A program made the translations under genes and the position numbers. 64,000 bases of DNA. Origin: Bradyrhizobium sp. AUGA SZCCT0158 (GTDB lineage: Bacteria > Pseudomonadota > Alphaproteobacteria > Rhizobiales > Xanthobacteraceae). Positions 36,593 through 47,126 of this stretch are shown here, in pieces (position 1 is the first letter of the stretch; every line of letters begins with the position of its first letter). Where the stretch lies: NCBI RefSeq assembly GCF_018130065.1, contig NZ_JAFCME010000001.1, forward strand, positions 248,001-312,000, in the 5' to 3' direction. The notes under the pieces are model-generated. The model was given only the letters and a program-made list of their open reading frames with translations, was not told the origin of the DNA and did not search any database.

Positions 36593-37075
36593 GTGACCGA
36601 GAACGACGACAAGCCGGGGCACCTGGCGCGCCGGTTCCAACAGATCGCGGTGGCGATCTTCCACGCCGCGGTCGAGGAAGCCGGCTATGACCTCACCCCC
36701 GTTCAATACGCAGCGCTCAGCACCATCGGGACGCAACCGGGAATCGATCAGGCGACGCTTGCCGGGTTGATCGCCTATGACCGGACGACCATCACCGGCG
36801 TTGTGGATCGGCTGGTGCAGAAAGGCTTGCTGGTTCGGCAGGCCAGCCGCACCGACAGGCGCGCCCACGCGTTGCAGATCACCGATGAAGGACATCGGAC
36901 CCTCGACGGGATAGAGCCGGCCGTCGAAGCGGCGCAGCGAATCATATTGGCTGGCCTGTCCAATGCCGAGGCCGCGACACTCATGCGGCTCTTGCGCAAG
37001 GCCATCGCGGCCGGCAACGAATTAAGCCGCGCGCCGCAGCAAACGGCTTTGAGCGGTGCCGCCAGAAAGAAATAG
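36593..37075 (+). CDS. MarR-family regulator, probable repressor of mobA
   Basis: A 160-residue MarR-family protein. The winged-helix region is DQATLAGLIAYDRTTITGVVDRLVQKGLLVR (residues about 58-88), with the wing signature SRTDRRAHALQIT. The start is taken as GTG 36593 because GGAGG lies 6 nt upstream. The frame extends upstream, but that extension would cover the operator-like repeats. Divergence from mobA and the repeats in the shared promoter suggest it represses mobA and is released by 3-hydroxybenzoate, as described for MobR in Comamonas. It is convergent with the M20 peptidase gene. Confidence 0.88.
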   Translation: MTENDDKPGHLARRFQQIAVAIFHAAVEEAGYDLTPVQYAALSTIGTQPGIDQATLAGLIAYDRTTITGVVDRLVQKGLLVRQASRTDRRAHALQITDEGHRTLDGIEPAVEAAQRIILAGLSNAEAATLMRLLRKAIAAGNELSRAPQQTALSGAARKK

Positions 37076-37158
37076 CTTTCGTTCGTGAGGCGGCGCCGAC
37101 GGGAAGCTCAGCTCCGCAATGCTGCTCACGGTGCCATTGCGGTCGAAGATCAGGCAGA

Positions 37159-38325
37159 TTAATCGACGCCGGTCCTGAGGATCGCCAGCGCGAGGGCCTG
37201 GGCGCGAGGGACGATGCTGTCGAGCTCGAGATATTCCTGCGCGGTGTGGGCATTGCCGCCGACCGGGCCGACACCGCAAATCGTCGGGGTGCCGACGCTC
37301 GCGGTGAAGCCGGAATCGGCGCAACCGCCGGCGAATTCGCCAGCGACGTTGGGCAGGCCTGCGTCCTTCGCCGCCGCGCGGTAGCCATCGAACAGGATTT
37401 TCGACGTCTCACTCTGCACCACCGGCAGGAATTCGCCGTTGATGTGCAGCTTCGCCGTCGTGCCCGGCACCGTCGACGTGGCGATAATGGCCTCGATCGC
37501 CGCCAGCGTGGTGGCGCGATCGGCGGGATCGATGTAGCGCATGTCGATCTGACCCTCGGCATGCGGCGCGGTCGTGTTGACCGACTGGCCGCCAGCAACC
37601 AACCCGACATTGAGGGTGATGCCTTTTGCAAGGTCGGTCAAAGCATGGATCTGCACGATCTTGTGCGCGAGCTCGCCAATCGCGCTGATGCCTTCCGCAA
37701 AATTGCCGCCGGAATGCGCGGCCTTGCCCGATATCTCGAAGCGCATGAACACGCCGCCCTTGCGACTGGTGACCACGTTGCCGGTCGGCCGGCCGGGCTC
37801 GGAATTATACACCGCACGCGCCGCACGGCCTTCGCGCTCGATCACCGGGCGCGACGACGGCGAGGCGATCTCCTCGTCGGCGGTGAGCAGCAGCTTGATC
37901 GGGCACGGCGCGCCGCCGAATTTGTGGAATGCCGCGGCGACAAAGGCGTTGATCACCAGACCGGCCTTCATGTCGGCAACCCCGGGCCCATAAGCCCTGC
38001 CGCCCTCGATGGTGAACGGCCGGCGCGCCACCTCACCCTTGGGAAACACCGTGTCGCGATGGCCCATCAACAAGACAGGCTTTTCGTTGCTGCCCGGCTT
38101 CGTCACCAGCGCATGGACGGCATCGCCGAACACGTCATGAGGTTCGCGCCACGCCTCGATACCGTGCGCCGCAAAATGCTGCTCGAACCGTGCGCCCACC
38201 GCATCGACGCCCGCCTTGTCGTAGGAACCGGAATCGATGTTCACGGCGTCGCGCAGCAGATCGATCATGGATTGCTTTTGCGACGCGATCCATTCGGTGA
38301 TCTGCGCTTCGGTGCTGGCGAGCAT
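37159..38325 (-). CDS. M20 peptidase, glutamate carboxypeptidase (CPG2) type
   Basis: A 388-residue M20 metallopeptidase. Zinc-site motifs are MGHRDTVF (His89, Asp91), GPGVADMKAG (Asp118) and TADEEI (Glu151/152), with the dimerisation segment GKAAHSGGNFAEGISA and the C-terminal GNAHTAQEYLELDS. It resembles CPG2, which cleaves C-terminal glutamate from folates and related N-acyl glutamates, but the substrate here is not certain. No signal peptide is seen. ATG 38325 follows AAGGA by 6 nt. It starts 20 bp after the GMC oxidoreductase stop, so the two are probably cotranscribed. Confidence 0.88.
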   Translation of the reverse strand: MLASTEAQITEWIASQKQSMIDLLRDAVNIDSGSYDKAGVDAVGARFEQHFAAHGIEAWREPHDVFGDAVHALVTKPGSNEKPVLLMGHRDTVFPKGEVARRPFTIEGGRAYGPGVADMKAGLVINAFVAAAFHKFGGAPCPIKLLLTADEEIASPSSRPVIEREGRAARAVYNSEPGRPTGNVVTSRKGGVFMRFEISGKAAHSGGNFAEGISAIGELAHKIVQIHALTDLAKGITLNVGLVAGGQSVNTTAPHAEGQIDMRYIDPADRATTLAAIEAIIATSTVPGTTAKLHINGEFLPVVQSETSKILFDGYRAAAKDAGLPNVAGEFAGGCADSGFTASVGTPTICGVGPVGGNAHTAQEYLELDSIVPRAQALALAILRTGVD

Positions 38326-38345
38326 GGCAGTTCCTTCCAAGTTTC

Positions 38346-39929
38346 TTATAGCGCCATGGCGGCGGCGGCGTTCGACACGTCCGTCTTCCGCATCATCATC
38401 CGCGCAATCGCCTCGCCAATCACCACCGTGGTGAAATGGGTATTGGCGCGGCAATCGGACGGCATGATCGAGGCGTCCGCCACACGCAGCGCGGCGATGC
38501 CCTTCACGGTACCATCCGGATTCACAACGCCATTGGCGTCGTTGAAATCAGCCATGCGACAGGAACCGGCCGCATGCTGAATGTCGCCGGTGTCGCGACG
38601 GAGCAGCGCTTCGAGCTCCCCATTCGGCAGCGCCGCGGCCTGCGGCAGCGTGAGATCGGTGTCGATCAGGCGAATCCACTCGGCGATGTCGGCCAGCGCC
38701 GGCTGGGTGGTAAGCACGGCCAGCCGCTTCACGGCATCGACCATGCGCAGCAGGTCGCGGTCATCGGCGAGCATGTTTTCCTCGACGATCGGGTCGATCG
38801 ACGGGTCGGTCGAAGCCAGCCTCAAATTGCCGCGCGAATAGGCGTTGAACAGCCCCGCACCGATGGCGCCGGGGTTGCCGATGCCGCGATGGTTGAAGGC
38901 GATCAGGATCATGTCGCGCTTGCCGCCATCCGCAAGCCCGGATGAATAGGTCACGCAGCAATTGGTATGACGCGTATCCGGGTCTGTCGGCCGAACTTCC
39001 TCGCGCAGCTTGATGGTGGCGCGAAACAGCGGATGGTCGAAGAAATGCTTGCCGACCGGCAGGTCGCGCTCGACCGCGATGCCCATCGCCTTCAGCTCGT
39101 CGGCCGGGCCGATGCCCGAACGCAGCAAGATCGCCGGGCTGTGAATGGCGCCGGCGCACAGCACGATCTCGCGTGCGCTGATTTCCAAACTGCCCTGCCC
39201 TTCGACGTGAACCAGCACGCCGGTTGCCTGGCCGTCCCTGATCAGGAGCCGATCGACCAGCGCATGCCCGCGAATTTCCAGATTGGCGCGGCCGCGCGCC
39301 GGCTCCAGATAGGCCTCATTGGTGGTGATGCGGCGGCTGTCGCGGCTGTTGATCGGATAGCAGGCGACGCCCTCGCCATCCGGTCCGTTGAGATCGGCAC
39401 ACCACGGATATCCCGATGCCAGCGCGGCGTCACGGAGTCCACGATCGATCGCCCCCCACTTCTCCGGCGGCGCGCGATAGACCGGCAACGGTCCGCCGCG
39501 GCCATGGCCTGCGCGGTCGCCGAACTCGAAATCGTCCTCGATGACCGAGAACAGCGGCATGACCTCTTTTGCGGACCAGCCGGTGCAGCCACCGGCCGCC
39601 CATTCGTCGAACGCGTCAGCCACACCGCGGATGGCGATCTGGCCGTTCATCATCGAACTGCCGCCGAGTCCCTTACCGCGCCAATAGAAGCGTGCCTCCT
39701 GCCCCGCCACCCGGCGCGTCAGCAGATTAGGCCACTGCCATTTCTCCTGATATTCGCGCTGGTGAATGATCGGAATTGGGTTCGGCGTCCGGACTTCCCA
39801 GGGCGCCTCATCGGCACGCCAGTCGAGGCCCGCTTCCAGCAGCAGCACGCGCCTGGCAGGATCCTCGGAGAGCCGGGCGGCAACCGCGGCACCGGCAGAA
39901 CCGCCGCCGACTACAATGACGTCATACAT
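38346..39929 (-). CDS. GMC-family FAD oxidoreductase (choline dehydrogenase-like)
   Basis: A 527-residue glucose-methanol-choline oxidoreductase. The FAD motif is VIVVGGGSAGAAVAARL (residues about 4-20), the first GMC signature is GKGLGGSSMMNGQ, and the second is CAGAIHSPAILLRSGIGP. The active-site region is HAAGSCRM followed by ANTHFTTVVIGE. The ATG at 39929 is chosen because the FAD motif begins three residues later; a 21-codon upstream extension has no support. The substrate alcohol cannot be assigned. It lies downstream of the sugar transporter permease (92-bp gap) and just before the CPG2-type peptidase. Confidence 0.88.
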   Translation of the reverse strand: MYDVIVVGGGSAGAAVAARLSEDPARRVLLLEAGLDWRADEAPWEVRTPNPIPIIHQREYQEKWQWPNLLTRRVAGQEARFYWRGKGLGGSSMMNGQIAIRGVADAFDEWAAGGCTGWSAKEVMPLFSVIEDDFEFGDRAGHGRGGPLPVYRAPPEKWGAIDRGLRDAALASGYPWCADLNGPDGEGVACYPINSRDSRRITTNEAYLEPARGRANLEIRGHALVDRLLIRDGQATGVLVHVEGQGSLEISAREIVLCAGAIHSPAILLRSGIGPADELKAMGIAVERDLPVGKHFFDHPLFRATIKLREEVRPTDPDTRHTNCCVTYSSGLADGGKRDMILIAFNHRGIGNPGAIGAGLFNAYSRGNLRLASTDPSIDPIVEENMLADDRDLLRMVDAVKRLAVLTTQPALADIAEWIRLIDTDLTLPQAAALPNGELEALLRRDTGDIQHAAGSCRMADFNDANGVVNPDGTVKGIAALRVADASIMPSDCRANTHFTTVVIGEAIARMMMRKTDVSNAAAAMAL

Positions 39930-40021
39930 GGCGTTACTTCTCGATGTTCCAGAAAATCGCAATCGCGGAGGGTACAAACCGCAGACTGACACGATAGCGG
40001 CGCTAAGCGAACTGTGCCACC

Positions 40022-41212
40022 TCAGCGTCGCTGGTTATAGACGTCAAGACATACCGCGCCCAGCAACACGAGGCCCTTGATCACCTGCTGGTAGTCGATC
40101 CCGATGCCGAGGATCGACATGCCATTGTTCATCACCCCCATGATCAGCGCGCCGATCACGGCGCCGGCGACCCGCCCGACGCCGCCATAGGCCGAGGCCC
40201 CGCCGATGAAGCATGCGGCGATCACGTCGAGCTCGAAGCCGACCCCGGCCTTTGGTGTCGCGGTGTTGAGCCTTGCTGCGAACACCAGGCCGGCGAGCGC
40301 CGCCAGCACACCCATGTTGACGAAGGTGAGGAAGGTCAGCCGTTCGGTCTTGATGCCGGAAAGCTTGGCCGCCTTTTCATTGCCGCCGACGGCATAGATC
40401 TGCCGGCCAATGGTGGTTCGCGCGGTGACGAAACCATAGAGCGCGATCAGCGCGATCATGATCACCAGTACGTTGGGGAGACCACGATGCGAAGCGATCA
40501 GATAGGTAAAATACATCACCACGCCGAACAGGACTGCGTTCTTGAGCGCAAAGAAAGCGGTGGGCTCGACCTCGACACCATGGCTGGCCCGGCGGGCGCG
40601 CGTCGTGACGCTGACGTATACCAGGCCAAGCGCCAGCACGGCGCCGATCAATAGCGAGGTCGGGTTGAGCGAGCCGGCGCCGGGGAACAGTTCAGGAATG
40701 AACCCGGAGGAAAGTTTCTGGAACGTCGGTGAAAACGGGCCGACCGATTGGCCTTGCAACACCGCCAGCGCCAGCCCCTTGAACACCAGCATGCCGGCCA
40801 GCGTGACGATAAAGGACGGAATCTTGAAATAGGCCACCCAGTAACCCTGTGCCGCACCGATCAGCCCACCGAGCGCGAGGCAGATGATCGCGGCTGGAAT
40901 GAAATGCATGCCGTAACGTACCATCAGCACCGCGGCGATCGCGCCGATGAAGCCCGCGACCGATCCGACCGACAGATCGATGTGCCCGGTGACGATGACC
41001 AGCAGCATGCCGAGCGCCATGATCACGATATAGCTGTTCTGCAGCACCAGATTGGTGAGGTTGAGCGGGCGCAGCAGCGTGCCGTCGGTAACGACCTCGA
41101 AGAACAGCATGATCGCGAACAGCGACAACAACATGCCGTATTCGCGCAAATTGGCCTTGAGAAAGCCCGCATGCTTGCGCGCCTCGGGAAGCATCACGGT
41201 GTTATCGCTCAT
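40022..41212 (-). CDS. gguB: Sugar ABC transporter permease, GguB/XylH type
   Basis: A 396-residue inner-membrane permease of the branched-chain/ribose family with about ten hydrophobic segments. The signature [13 protein letters not shown], the motif [19 protein letters not shown] and [12 protein letters not shown] are typical of XylH/GguB permeases for multiple monosaccharides. Its start overlaps the ATPase stop by 4 bp (ATGA). It works with the GguA ATPase and ChvE binding protein encoded just upstream. Confidence 0.93.
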   Translation of the reverse strand: MSDNTVMLPEARKHAGFLKANLREYGMLLSLFAIMLFFEVVTDGTLLRPLNLTNLVLQNSYIVIMALGMLLVIVTGHIDLSVGSVAGFIGAIAAVLMVRYGMHFIPAAIICLALGGLIGAAQGYWVAYFKIPSFIVTLAGMLVFKGLALAVLQGQSVGPFSPTFQKLSSGFIPELFPGAGSLNPTSLLIGAVLALGLVYVSVTTRARRASHGVEVEPTAFFALKNAVLFGVVMYFTYLIASHRGLPNVLVIMIALIALYGFVTARTTIGRQIYAVGGNEKAAKLSGIKTERLTFLTFVNMGVLAALAGLVFAARLNTATPKAGVGFELDVIAACFIGGASAYGGVGRVAGAVIGALIMGVMNNGMSILGIGIDYQQVIKGLVLLGAVCLDVYNQRR

Positions 41213-42798
41213 GGATGCGCCTCTCCCAATAACTTCTCTTCCAGTTTTCGTTCCAGGTCTCTGTCGACCAGTTGCTCGCCCTTGCGCACGATGACCCGCA
41301 TGATTTTTTCCTGCGTCGCCTCGGCGTGATCGAACTCGCCGACAAAGGCCCCACCGTTCATGACGCAGATGCGGTCACAGATCCCGAGCAATTCCGGCAT
41401 TTCCGACGAGATCACGATGACGGCCTTGCCGGCATCGGCCAGCTCGTTGATGATGCAATAGATCTCATACTTGGCGCCGATGTCGATACCGCGGGTCGGC
41501 TCGTCCAGGATCAGGATTTCCGGATCGGTGAACAGCCATTTCGACAGCACCACCTTTTGCTGGTTGCCGCCGGACAGGTTGCCGGACGTCTGATAGACAT
41601 CGGAACAGCGGATGCGCATGCGGTTGCGATAATCGCTCGCCACCTGCAACTCCTTGATGTCGTCGATGACGCGGCCGGCTGCGACGCTATCGAGATTGGC
41701 AAGCGTGATGTTCTTGCGCACGTCTTCAGCGAGCAGCAGGCCGAGCTGCTTGCGATCCTCGGTGACGTAGGCGAGGCCAGCGTCGATGGCGCGGCTCACG
41801 GTCGAGAGGTCGATCTCGCGACCATGCAGCAAGGCGCGACCCGTGATGTTGCGGCCCCAGGAACGGCCGAACAGGCTCATGGCGAATTCGGTGCGCCCTG
41901 CGCCCATCAAACCGGCGATACCGACGATCTCGCCGCGGCGAACCTGAAAGTCCACATTCTTGATGACCTGCCGGTCGGCATGCTGGGGATGATAGACCGA
42001 CCAATTCTCGACCTTGAACACCACCTCGCCGATGTCAGGCTCCCGCTTCGGAAAGCGATGCTCGAGGTCGCGATCCACCATCTTGCGGATGATGCGATCC
42101 TCCTCGACCGCACCCTGCTCACAATCCAGCGTATCGACAGTACGGCCATCGCGCAGCACCGTAATGCGGTCGGCGACGCGGGCCACCTCGTTGAGCTTGT
42201 GCGAGATCAGGACCGCGGACATGCCATGGGAGCGAAACTCGAGCAGAAGGTCGAGCAGCGCCGCGCTGTCGCTTTCGTTCAGGCTGGCGGTCGGCTCGTC
42301 GAGAATCAGAAGGCGCACTTCCTTGGACAGCGCCTTGGCGATCTCGACCAGTTGCTGCTTGCCGACGCCGATATCGGTGACCAGCGTATCCGGCGCCTCA
42401 TTGAGCCCCACTTTCGCCAGCAGCTGCTGCGACCGCCTGTAGACCGCGTCGCGATCGATCATGCCGAAGCGCGACGGCGGATTGGCAATGAAGATGTTCT
42501 CCGCGATCGAGAGCAGCGGGATCAACGCAAGCTCCTGATGAATGATGATGATGCCAAGCGCCTCGGAATCGTTGATGTCGCGGAAGTGGCGCACCTGGCC
42601 GTCATAGATGATGCTGCCGTCATAGCTGCCATCGGGATAGACGCCGCTCAGCACCTTCATCAAGGTCGATTTGCCGGCGCCGTTCTCGCCCACCAGCGCG
42701 TGGATCTCGCCCTGCCTTACGGTGAAATTGACGTCGTCGAGCGCTTTGACGCCGGCGAAGGCTTTGCCGATACCGCGCATTTCAAGCAATGTGGTCAT
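41209..42798 (-). CDS. gguA: Sugar ABC transporter ATPase, GguA/MmsA type
   Basis: A 529-residue ATPase with two nucleotide-binding halves. The first half has a complete Walker A (GENGAGKST, residues 37-45), [15 protein letters not shown] and Walker [12 protein letters not shown]. The second half has a degenerate P-loop (GLMGAGRTE) but a good signature LSGGNQQ and [11 protein letters not shown], the usual asymmetry in monosaccharide importers of this family. It follows chvE after a 104-bp gap containing a stem-loop and overlaps gguB. Confidence 0.94.
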   Translation of the reverse strand: MTTLLEMRGIGKAFAGVKALDDVNFTVRQGEIHALVGENGAGKSTLMKVLSGVYPDGSYDGSIIYDGQVRHFRDINDSEALGIIIIHQELALIPLLSIAENIFIANPPSRFGMIDRDAVYRRSQQLLAKVGLNEAPDTLVTDIGVGKQQLVEIAKALSKEVRLLILDEPTASLNESDSAALLDLLLEFRSHGMSAVLISHKLNEVARVADRITVLRDGRTVDTLDCEQGAVEEDRIIRKMVDRDLEHRFPKREPDIGEVVFKVENWSVYHPQHADRQVIKNVDFQVRRGEIVGIAGLMGAGRTEFAMSLFGRSWGRNITGRALLHGREIDLSTVSRAIDAGLAYVTEDRKQLGLLLAEDVRKNITLANLDSVAAGRVIDDIKELQVASDYRNRMRIRCSDVYQTSGNLSGGNQQKVVLSKWLFTDPEILILDEPTRGIDIGAKYEIYCIINELADAGKAVIVISSEMPELLGICDRICVMNGGAFVGEFDHAEATQEKIMRVIVRKGEQLVDRDLERKLEEKLLGEAHP

Positions 42799-42828
42799 TC
42801 AAATTCCCTGGAACCGGCAGGAAGTAAG

Positions 42829-42884
42829 GGATGGCCGCGGCGTATGCCACGAAGACGCGCTTCGCGCTTTTGCCACGGCCATCC
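42829..42884 (-). repeat. Stem-loop between chvE and gguA
   Basis: The arms at 42829-42841 and 42872-42884 pair at 12 of 13 positions, and a smaller GC-rich hairpin sits in the loop. No T-run follows, so it is more likely an mRNA-stabilising or processing structure at the binding-protein 3' end than a terminator. Confidence 0.5.
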
Positions 42885-42902
42885 GCTTTGTCACAACTCG
42901 TC

Positions 42903-43967
42903 TTAGTTGATTTGCGCCTTCTTGTAATAACCGCCGTCGATCAGGACTTTCTCCCAATTGGTCTTGTCGACGACGACAGGCTTGAGCAAATAGGACGGCA
43001 CGACCTTGACACCATTCTTGTAGGTGGTGGTGTCGTTGACCGTTACGGTCTTGCCGCTCAACGCCGCGTCCACCATGTCGGCGGTGACCTTGGCAAGGTC
43101 GCGGGTATCCTTGAAGATCGTGGAGTATTGCTCGCCGCGCAGCATCGATTTGATGGAAGGCACTTCGGCGTCCTGACCGCTCACGATCGGCATCGGCATA
43201 TTGCCGCTGCCGTAGCCGACGCCCTTGAGCGACGACAGGATGCCGATCGAAAGGCCGTCATAGGGCGAAAGCACCGCGTCGACCCGTTTGGTGGTGTAGA
43301 ACGCGCTGAGCAGATTATCCATCCGGGCCTGCGCCGTGGCGCCGTCCCAGCGCAGCGTCGAGACCTTGTCCATTCCCATCTGCTTGCTCACGACCACGAG
43401 CTTGCCGCTGTCGATATAGGGCTGCAGCACCGACATCGCGCCGTTGTAGAAGAAATAGGCGTTGTTGTCGTCGGGTGAGCCGCCGAACAGCTCGATGTTG
43501 AACGGGCCCTTGCCTTCCTTCAGCTTCAGCCCCTGCTCGATCGACTGCGCCTGCTGCACGCCGACCTGGAAATTGTCGAACGTCGCATAATAGTCGACGT
43601 TGGGGGTGTCGCGGATCAGCCGGTCATAGGCGATCACGGTAATGCCCTTGTCCTTGGCCTGCTTGAGTACATCGGACAGGGTGGTGCCGTCGATCGAAGC
43701 AATCACCAGTACCTTGGCGCCCTTGGTCACCATGTTCTCGATCTGGGAAAGCTGGTTTGGAATGTCGTCTTCGGCGTATTGCAGGTCGGTATTGTAACCG
43801 CGCTCCTTCAGCACCTTGACGATATTGTTGCCGTCATCGATCCAGCGCGCCGAAGCCTTGGTGGGCATGGCGATGCCTACAGTGGGCTTGGTTTGCGCGA
43901 GCGCGGGTTGCGCAAGGGCGACCGCGCCGAGCAAGACGGCCGATAGAGCAGATTTGAGTAGTTTCAT
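42903..43967 (-). CDS. chvE: Periplasmic multiple-sugar-binding protein, ChvE type
   Basis: A 354-residue periplasmic binding protein, the same length as Agrobacterium ChvE. A signal peptide ([25 protein letters not shown] begins it; cleavage near residue 24) precedes a ribose/galactose-binding fold: [50 protein letters not shown] and [11 protein letters not shown]. ChvE binds galactose, arabinose, glucose and related sugars for import by GguAB. Its place after the arabinose/galactose oxidation genes fits that range. A role in plant-signal sensing like that of Agrobacterium ChvE is not implied here, since no VirA is seen. Confidence 0.94.
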   Translation of the reverse strand: MKLLKSALSAVLLGAVALAQPALAQTKPTVGIAMPTKASARWIDDGNNIVKVLKERGYNTDLQYAEDDIPNQLSQIENMVTKGAKVLVIASIDGTTLSDVLKQAKDKGITVIAYDRLIRDTPNVDYYATFDNFQVGVQQAQSIEQGLKLKEGKGPFNIELFGGSPDDNNAYFFYNGAMSVLQPYIDSGKLVVVSKQMGMDKVSTLRWDGATAQARMDNLLSAFYTTKRVDAVLSPYDGLSIGILSSLKGVGYGSGNMPMPIVSGQDAEVPSIKSMLRGEQYSTIFKDTRDLAKVTADMVDAALSGKTVTVNDTTTYKNGVKVVPSYLLKPVVVDKTNWEKVLIDGGYYKKAQIN

Positions 43968-44151
43968 GTTTTCACTCCCAGGTGTTGAGCGTTAATCGCC
44001 GCGTTATCAGCGGTTTGCTTTTGGCGCCGGTAACGTCTCGGCGCATCATTGGGGAACGTCGGGTCGGCGGAGACGTGAACGGATGATCGGTCACACCTTG
44101 TGGTTCCGCAAGTACATGCAGCGCTCATGCGCCGTATTGTGAAGCGACCCA

Positions 44152-45039
44152 TCATGTGTGACCGAGCCTGATGCGAGGTTCCGGCCGCCCCCGTGCGCCG
44201 ACGTCGAGAACGAAGGTTTGGCCGTGGTGCGGGTCGGCAGCCCTGGCATGCTCGTCCATGCCCTCCCAGGCCGTGGTGACCAGCAGCGAAGCGAAACTGC
44301 GTCCGACAAAGACCGGGCAACTCGGCTGCTTCGCCGGAATCCTGATGGTGCGGACCCGATCGCCCTCCGGGGTATAGACATCGATGCAGGATCCGCCCCA
44401 GCGCGCATTCCAGATCAACCCCTCGGCGTCGACCACGGCGCCATCCAGGCCGCCTACCCCGCCGCTGTTATCATAGAGTGTCTCGGGCTCTCCGATCGGC
44501 ACCGCATTCGCCGGGTCGACGGCGACGCGGTAAAGGACGCCCTCGCTGCTATCGGTGAAATAGGCCGTGGCACCGTCGGGCGAAAAGCAGATCGCGTTCG
44601 GGATGGTAATGTCACCATAGAGCCGAAGCAGCTCGCCGCGGTAGAAGCGATAGATCGCCCCGGCTCCCTTTTCGGCGTTGAGGCCCATGGTCCCGATCCA
44701 GAGCGCGCCGCAGGGATGCACGCGTCCATCGTTGGAGCGGGTTGCCGCATTGTCCGCTTCGAGCGGCATATGAAGCGTGAGGCGGCCATCCGCGATATCG
44801 CGGACATAGAGGCCGTTTTCGGTCGCAAGCAACTGGCGCTGGTCGTCGATGAACGCCAGCACGCTGGCCATCAGCGGAAGCGCGTGCGAAGTGACCACGC
44901 CGGATGCAAGGTCGGCCCGAAACAATTGGCGCTCGATGATATCGAACCACCATGCGGTATCGGTCGCCGCATCATAGGCGCAGCCCTCGCCGAGATGACA
45001 ATGCCAATCGCTCAGGATGCTGGTGCCGACTTCTTCCAC
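44152..45039 (-). CDS. SMP-30/gluconolaconase-family sugar lactonase
   Basis: A 295-residue six-bladed beta-propeller lactonase. Family motifs include HCHLGEGCAYD (metal-ligand Glu), SNDGRVHPCGALWIGTM (Asn and Asp ligands), IPNAICFSPDG and a GGVGGLDGAVVDAEGLIW segment. It would hydrolyse the arabino- or galactono-lactone made by the sugar dehydrogenase two genes upstream. The start is GTG 45039, with GGGAG 5 nt upstream; an earlier in-frame TTG at 45063 would overlap the epimerase gene. The gap to the epimerase stop is 10 bp, so the genes are cotranscribed. Confidence 0.9.
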   Translation of the reverse strand: MEEVGTSILSDWHCHLGEGCAYDAATDTAWWFDIIERQLFRADLASGVVTSHALPLMASVLAFIDDQRQLLATENGLYVRDIADGRLTLHMPLEADNAATRSNDGRVHPCGALWIGTMGLNAEKGAGAIYRFYRGELLRLYGDITIPNAICFSPDGATAYFTDSSEGVLYRVAVDPANAVPIGEPETLYDNSGGVGGLDGAVVDAEGLIWNARWGGSCIDVYTPEGDRVRTIRIPAKQPSCPVFVGRSFASLLVTTAWEGMDEHARAADPHHGQTFVLDVGARGRPEPRIRLGHT

Positions 45040-45049
45040 GCGAGCTCCC

Positions 45050-46156
45050 TTATTCCCCTGCAACCTTACTCACCGAGAATCGATACAGCGACGTGTGACG
45101 ATAGGTCTGCCCGGGATCGAGCCGCGCCGATGGAAAGTCGGGACGGTTTGGCGTGTCGGGATAGACCTGTGGTTCCAGGCAGAGCGCGTCGTACTGTCGG
45201 TGAATGCGGCCATACTTGCCGGTCACGGACCCGTCGAGAAAATTGCCGGAATAGAACTGGACGCCCGGCTGGTTGGTCCAGAGTTCGAGAACCCGGCCCG
45301 ACTTCGGGTCTTCCACGCGGGCGGCAAAGCGCGGCTCGGTGGTCGCGCCGCCGGGCAGACAGAAATTGTGGTCGTAGCCTTGCCGAATCTGAACCTGTTC
45401 GGTCGCATCGCGCAGGCGGGCGCCGACCGGACAGGATTTGCGAAAATCAAACGGCGTTGCATCGACCTTGCCTGGCGCGCCCAACGGAATGCCGGCGGCA
45501 CTGATCGGCAGATAGGAGTCCGCCGCGATCGTCAGATGATGATCGAGCACGTCGCCACTGGACTCGACACCTGCGAGATTGAAGAAGCTGTGGTTGGTCA
45601 GATTGACGTTCGTCGGCTTGTCGGTCACCCCTGAGAATTCGAGCGCGAGCTCGCTGCCACCGGAAATGCGATAGGTGGTCTCGGTTTTCAGCGTTTCGGG
45701 ATAGCCTTCCTCGCCATCAGGACTGACATAGGACAGCGTCACGTAAGGCGCCGGGTCTTCACCCATTGCCGTGATGGTCCATGGTTTGCGATCGAAGCCT
45801 TGCAGCCCACCATGCAGCGCGTTGGCTCCGTCGTTGGTGGGCAACTGAAAGCGTTCGCCATCGAGTTCGAAGGTGCCGCCCGCGATCCGGTTGGCATAGC
45901 GCCCGACCGTGGCGCCGAGGAAACGCCGAACCGCGAGATAGCCTGCAAGATCATCGCGGCCAAGGACCACATCGGCAAGGCGCCCGGCCCGGTCAGGTAC
46001 GAAGATGGACTGCAGCGCCGCACCATAGGTGATGAGGCGCACCTCGAAACCATCCGCACCGCGCAGCCGCACCATTTCGATCGCGGTGCCGTCCGGAAGA
46101 TGCCCGAATATCTCGCGAACAGTCTTCGCTGTCTGTGATTGGCCTGTCTGCGTCAC
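45050..46156 (-). CDS. galM: Aldose 1-epimerase (galactose mutarotase)
   Basis: A 368-residue aldose 1-epimerase. The motifs VGRYANRIAGG, NALHGG, VNLTNHSFFNLAG (catalytic His) and GYDHNFCL are typical, and the C-terminal Glu region CLEPQVYPDTPN carries the catalytic base. It speeds anomer interconversion so the 1-dehydrogenase receives the right form. The start is GTG 46156, one base after the dehydrogenase stop and with GAGG 6 nt upstream; the longer upstream frame is only dehydrogenase DNA in another frame. Confidence 0.93.
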   Translation of the reverse strand: MTQTGQSQTAKTVREIFGHLPDGTAIEMVRLRGADGFEVRLITYGAALQSIFVPDRAGRLADVVLGRDDLAGYLAVRRFLGATVGRYANRIAGGTFELDGERFQLPTNDGANALHGGLQGFDRKPWTITAMGEDPAPYVTLSYVSPDGEEGYPETLKTETTYRISGGSELALEFSGVTDKPTNVNLTNHSFFNLAGVESSGDVLDHHLTIAADSYLPISAAGIPLGAPGKVDATPFDFRKSCPVGARLRDATEQVQIRQGYDHNFCLPGGATTEPRFAARVEDPKSGRVLELWTNQPGVQFYSGNFLDGSVTGKYGRIHRQYDALCLEPQVYPDTPNRPDFPSARLDPGQTYRHTSLYRFSVSKVAGE

Positions 46157-46157
46157 G

Positions 46158-47087
46158 TCATACCTCGATGAATGGTTCGACGTCGCGGCGCCGGCCGAGC
46201 ATGAAGGCATCGGCGACATGGACCAACGGCGACAGATCGACATCGGACGCACCGCTTGCGATCAGTTCGACGAAGCGCCGATAGATGCCGAGATACTCCG
46301 CCTGCTGCTCGTCAACCAGGATATGGCCATCATGCGAGAGATGGCTGCCGCCGGAAGCGAGCGTCAACCACCCGGCGTCCGTCTCGACCCGGATATCCCA
46401 GATCTGCGGACCGGTCTGGCGCCAGTCGAATTCCGCCCGGATCGGAATCCCCGTCTCGTCCGAAAAGACGAGATCGGCCGCAATCGGCGCCGCGCGATTG
46501 CGCGGGAAGGACAACTCGGCTTCCGTCAGAAAGAACGGCCGCGGCAGGATGCGGGTCAGGATCGAAAGCGCGTTGATGCCGGGATCGAATACGCCAAGCC
46601 CGCCCGGCTCCCAGATCCAAGCCTGGCCGGGATGCCATACCCTGACATCCTCCTTCCATTCGACGACCACCGACTTGATCTGTCGAGCGCTGAGAAAATT
46701 TCTTGCGGGTTCGACGGCCGGCGCAAAACGCGAATGCCAGGTTGCAAACAGCGTTCGTCCGGTTTGCCTAGCCGCAGCGACCAGAGGATCGAGTTCACTG
46801 ACGGTGGCGCCCGGCGGCTTCTCGAGCAGCACGTGCTTGCCGGCCTTCAGCGCAGCCGCCGCCTGCACATGGCGCACCTGGGGCGGCGTGCAGAGCGCAA
46901 CGGCATCAATGTCGGGCCTGGCACCCAGCAGTTCGTCAAGCGTCGTAAAATGCGCGATCCCGTCGATCGAAGCATTGCGGCTGGCGATCGCCGCAAGTTC
47001 GATGCCGTCAGTGCCTGATATCGCGGGAATATGCTGATCCCTGGCGATCTTGCCGAGGCCGACGATGGCAATGCGAATGGTGGTCAC
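46158..47087 (-). CDS. L-arabinose/D-galactose 1-dehydrogenase (Gfo/Idh/MocA family)
   Basis: A 309-residue NAD(P)-dependent oxidoreductase. It closely follows the Azospirillum brasilense L-arabinose 1-dehydrogenase, as I recall it: GLGKIARDQHIPAI, LCTPPQVRH, LEKPPGAT (Lys90), TLFATWHSR, the run WKEDVRVWHPGQAWIWEPGG, and FDPGINALSI. Those enzymes oxidise L-arabinose and D-galactose to their lactones. It stands between the keto-deoxy-arabonate dehydratase and aldose epimerase genes, forming the start of a non-phosphorylative sugar pathway. The choice between arabinose and galactose cannot be settled by eye. Confidence 0.93.
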   Translation of the reverse strand: MTTIRIAIVGLGKIARDQHIPAISGTDGIELAAIASRNASIDGIAHFTTLDELLGARPDIDAVALCTPPQVRHVQAAAALKAGKHVLLEKPPGATVSELDPLVAAARQTGRTLFATWHSRFAPAVEPARNFLSARQIKSVVVEWKEDVRVWHPGQAWIWEPGGLGVFDPGINALSILTRILPRPFFLTEAELSFPRNRAAPIAADLVFSDETGIPIRAEFDWRQTGPQIWDIRVETDAGWLTLASGGSHLSHDGHILVDEQQAEYLGIYRRFVELIASGASDVDLSPLVHVADAFMLGRRRDVEPFIEV

Positions 47088-47126
47088 GTCAGTTCTTCCC
47101 GACGTTCGAGGAACGATGTCAGCGGC

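Noticed and set aside
41272..42906. Plus-strand 544-codon frame opposite gguA
   Set aside because: The minus strand encodes an unmistakable ATPase here; the plus-strand product has no recognisable features.
44025..44045. GCGCCG/CGGCGC inverted repeat upstream of chvE, considered as a terminator of the lactonase gene
   Set aside because: The loop is long and no T-run follows on either strand, so evidence is too weak.
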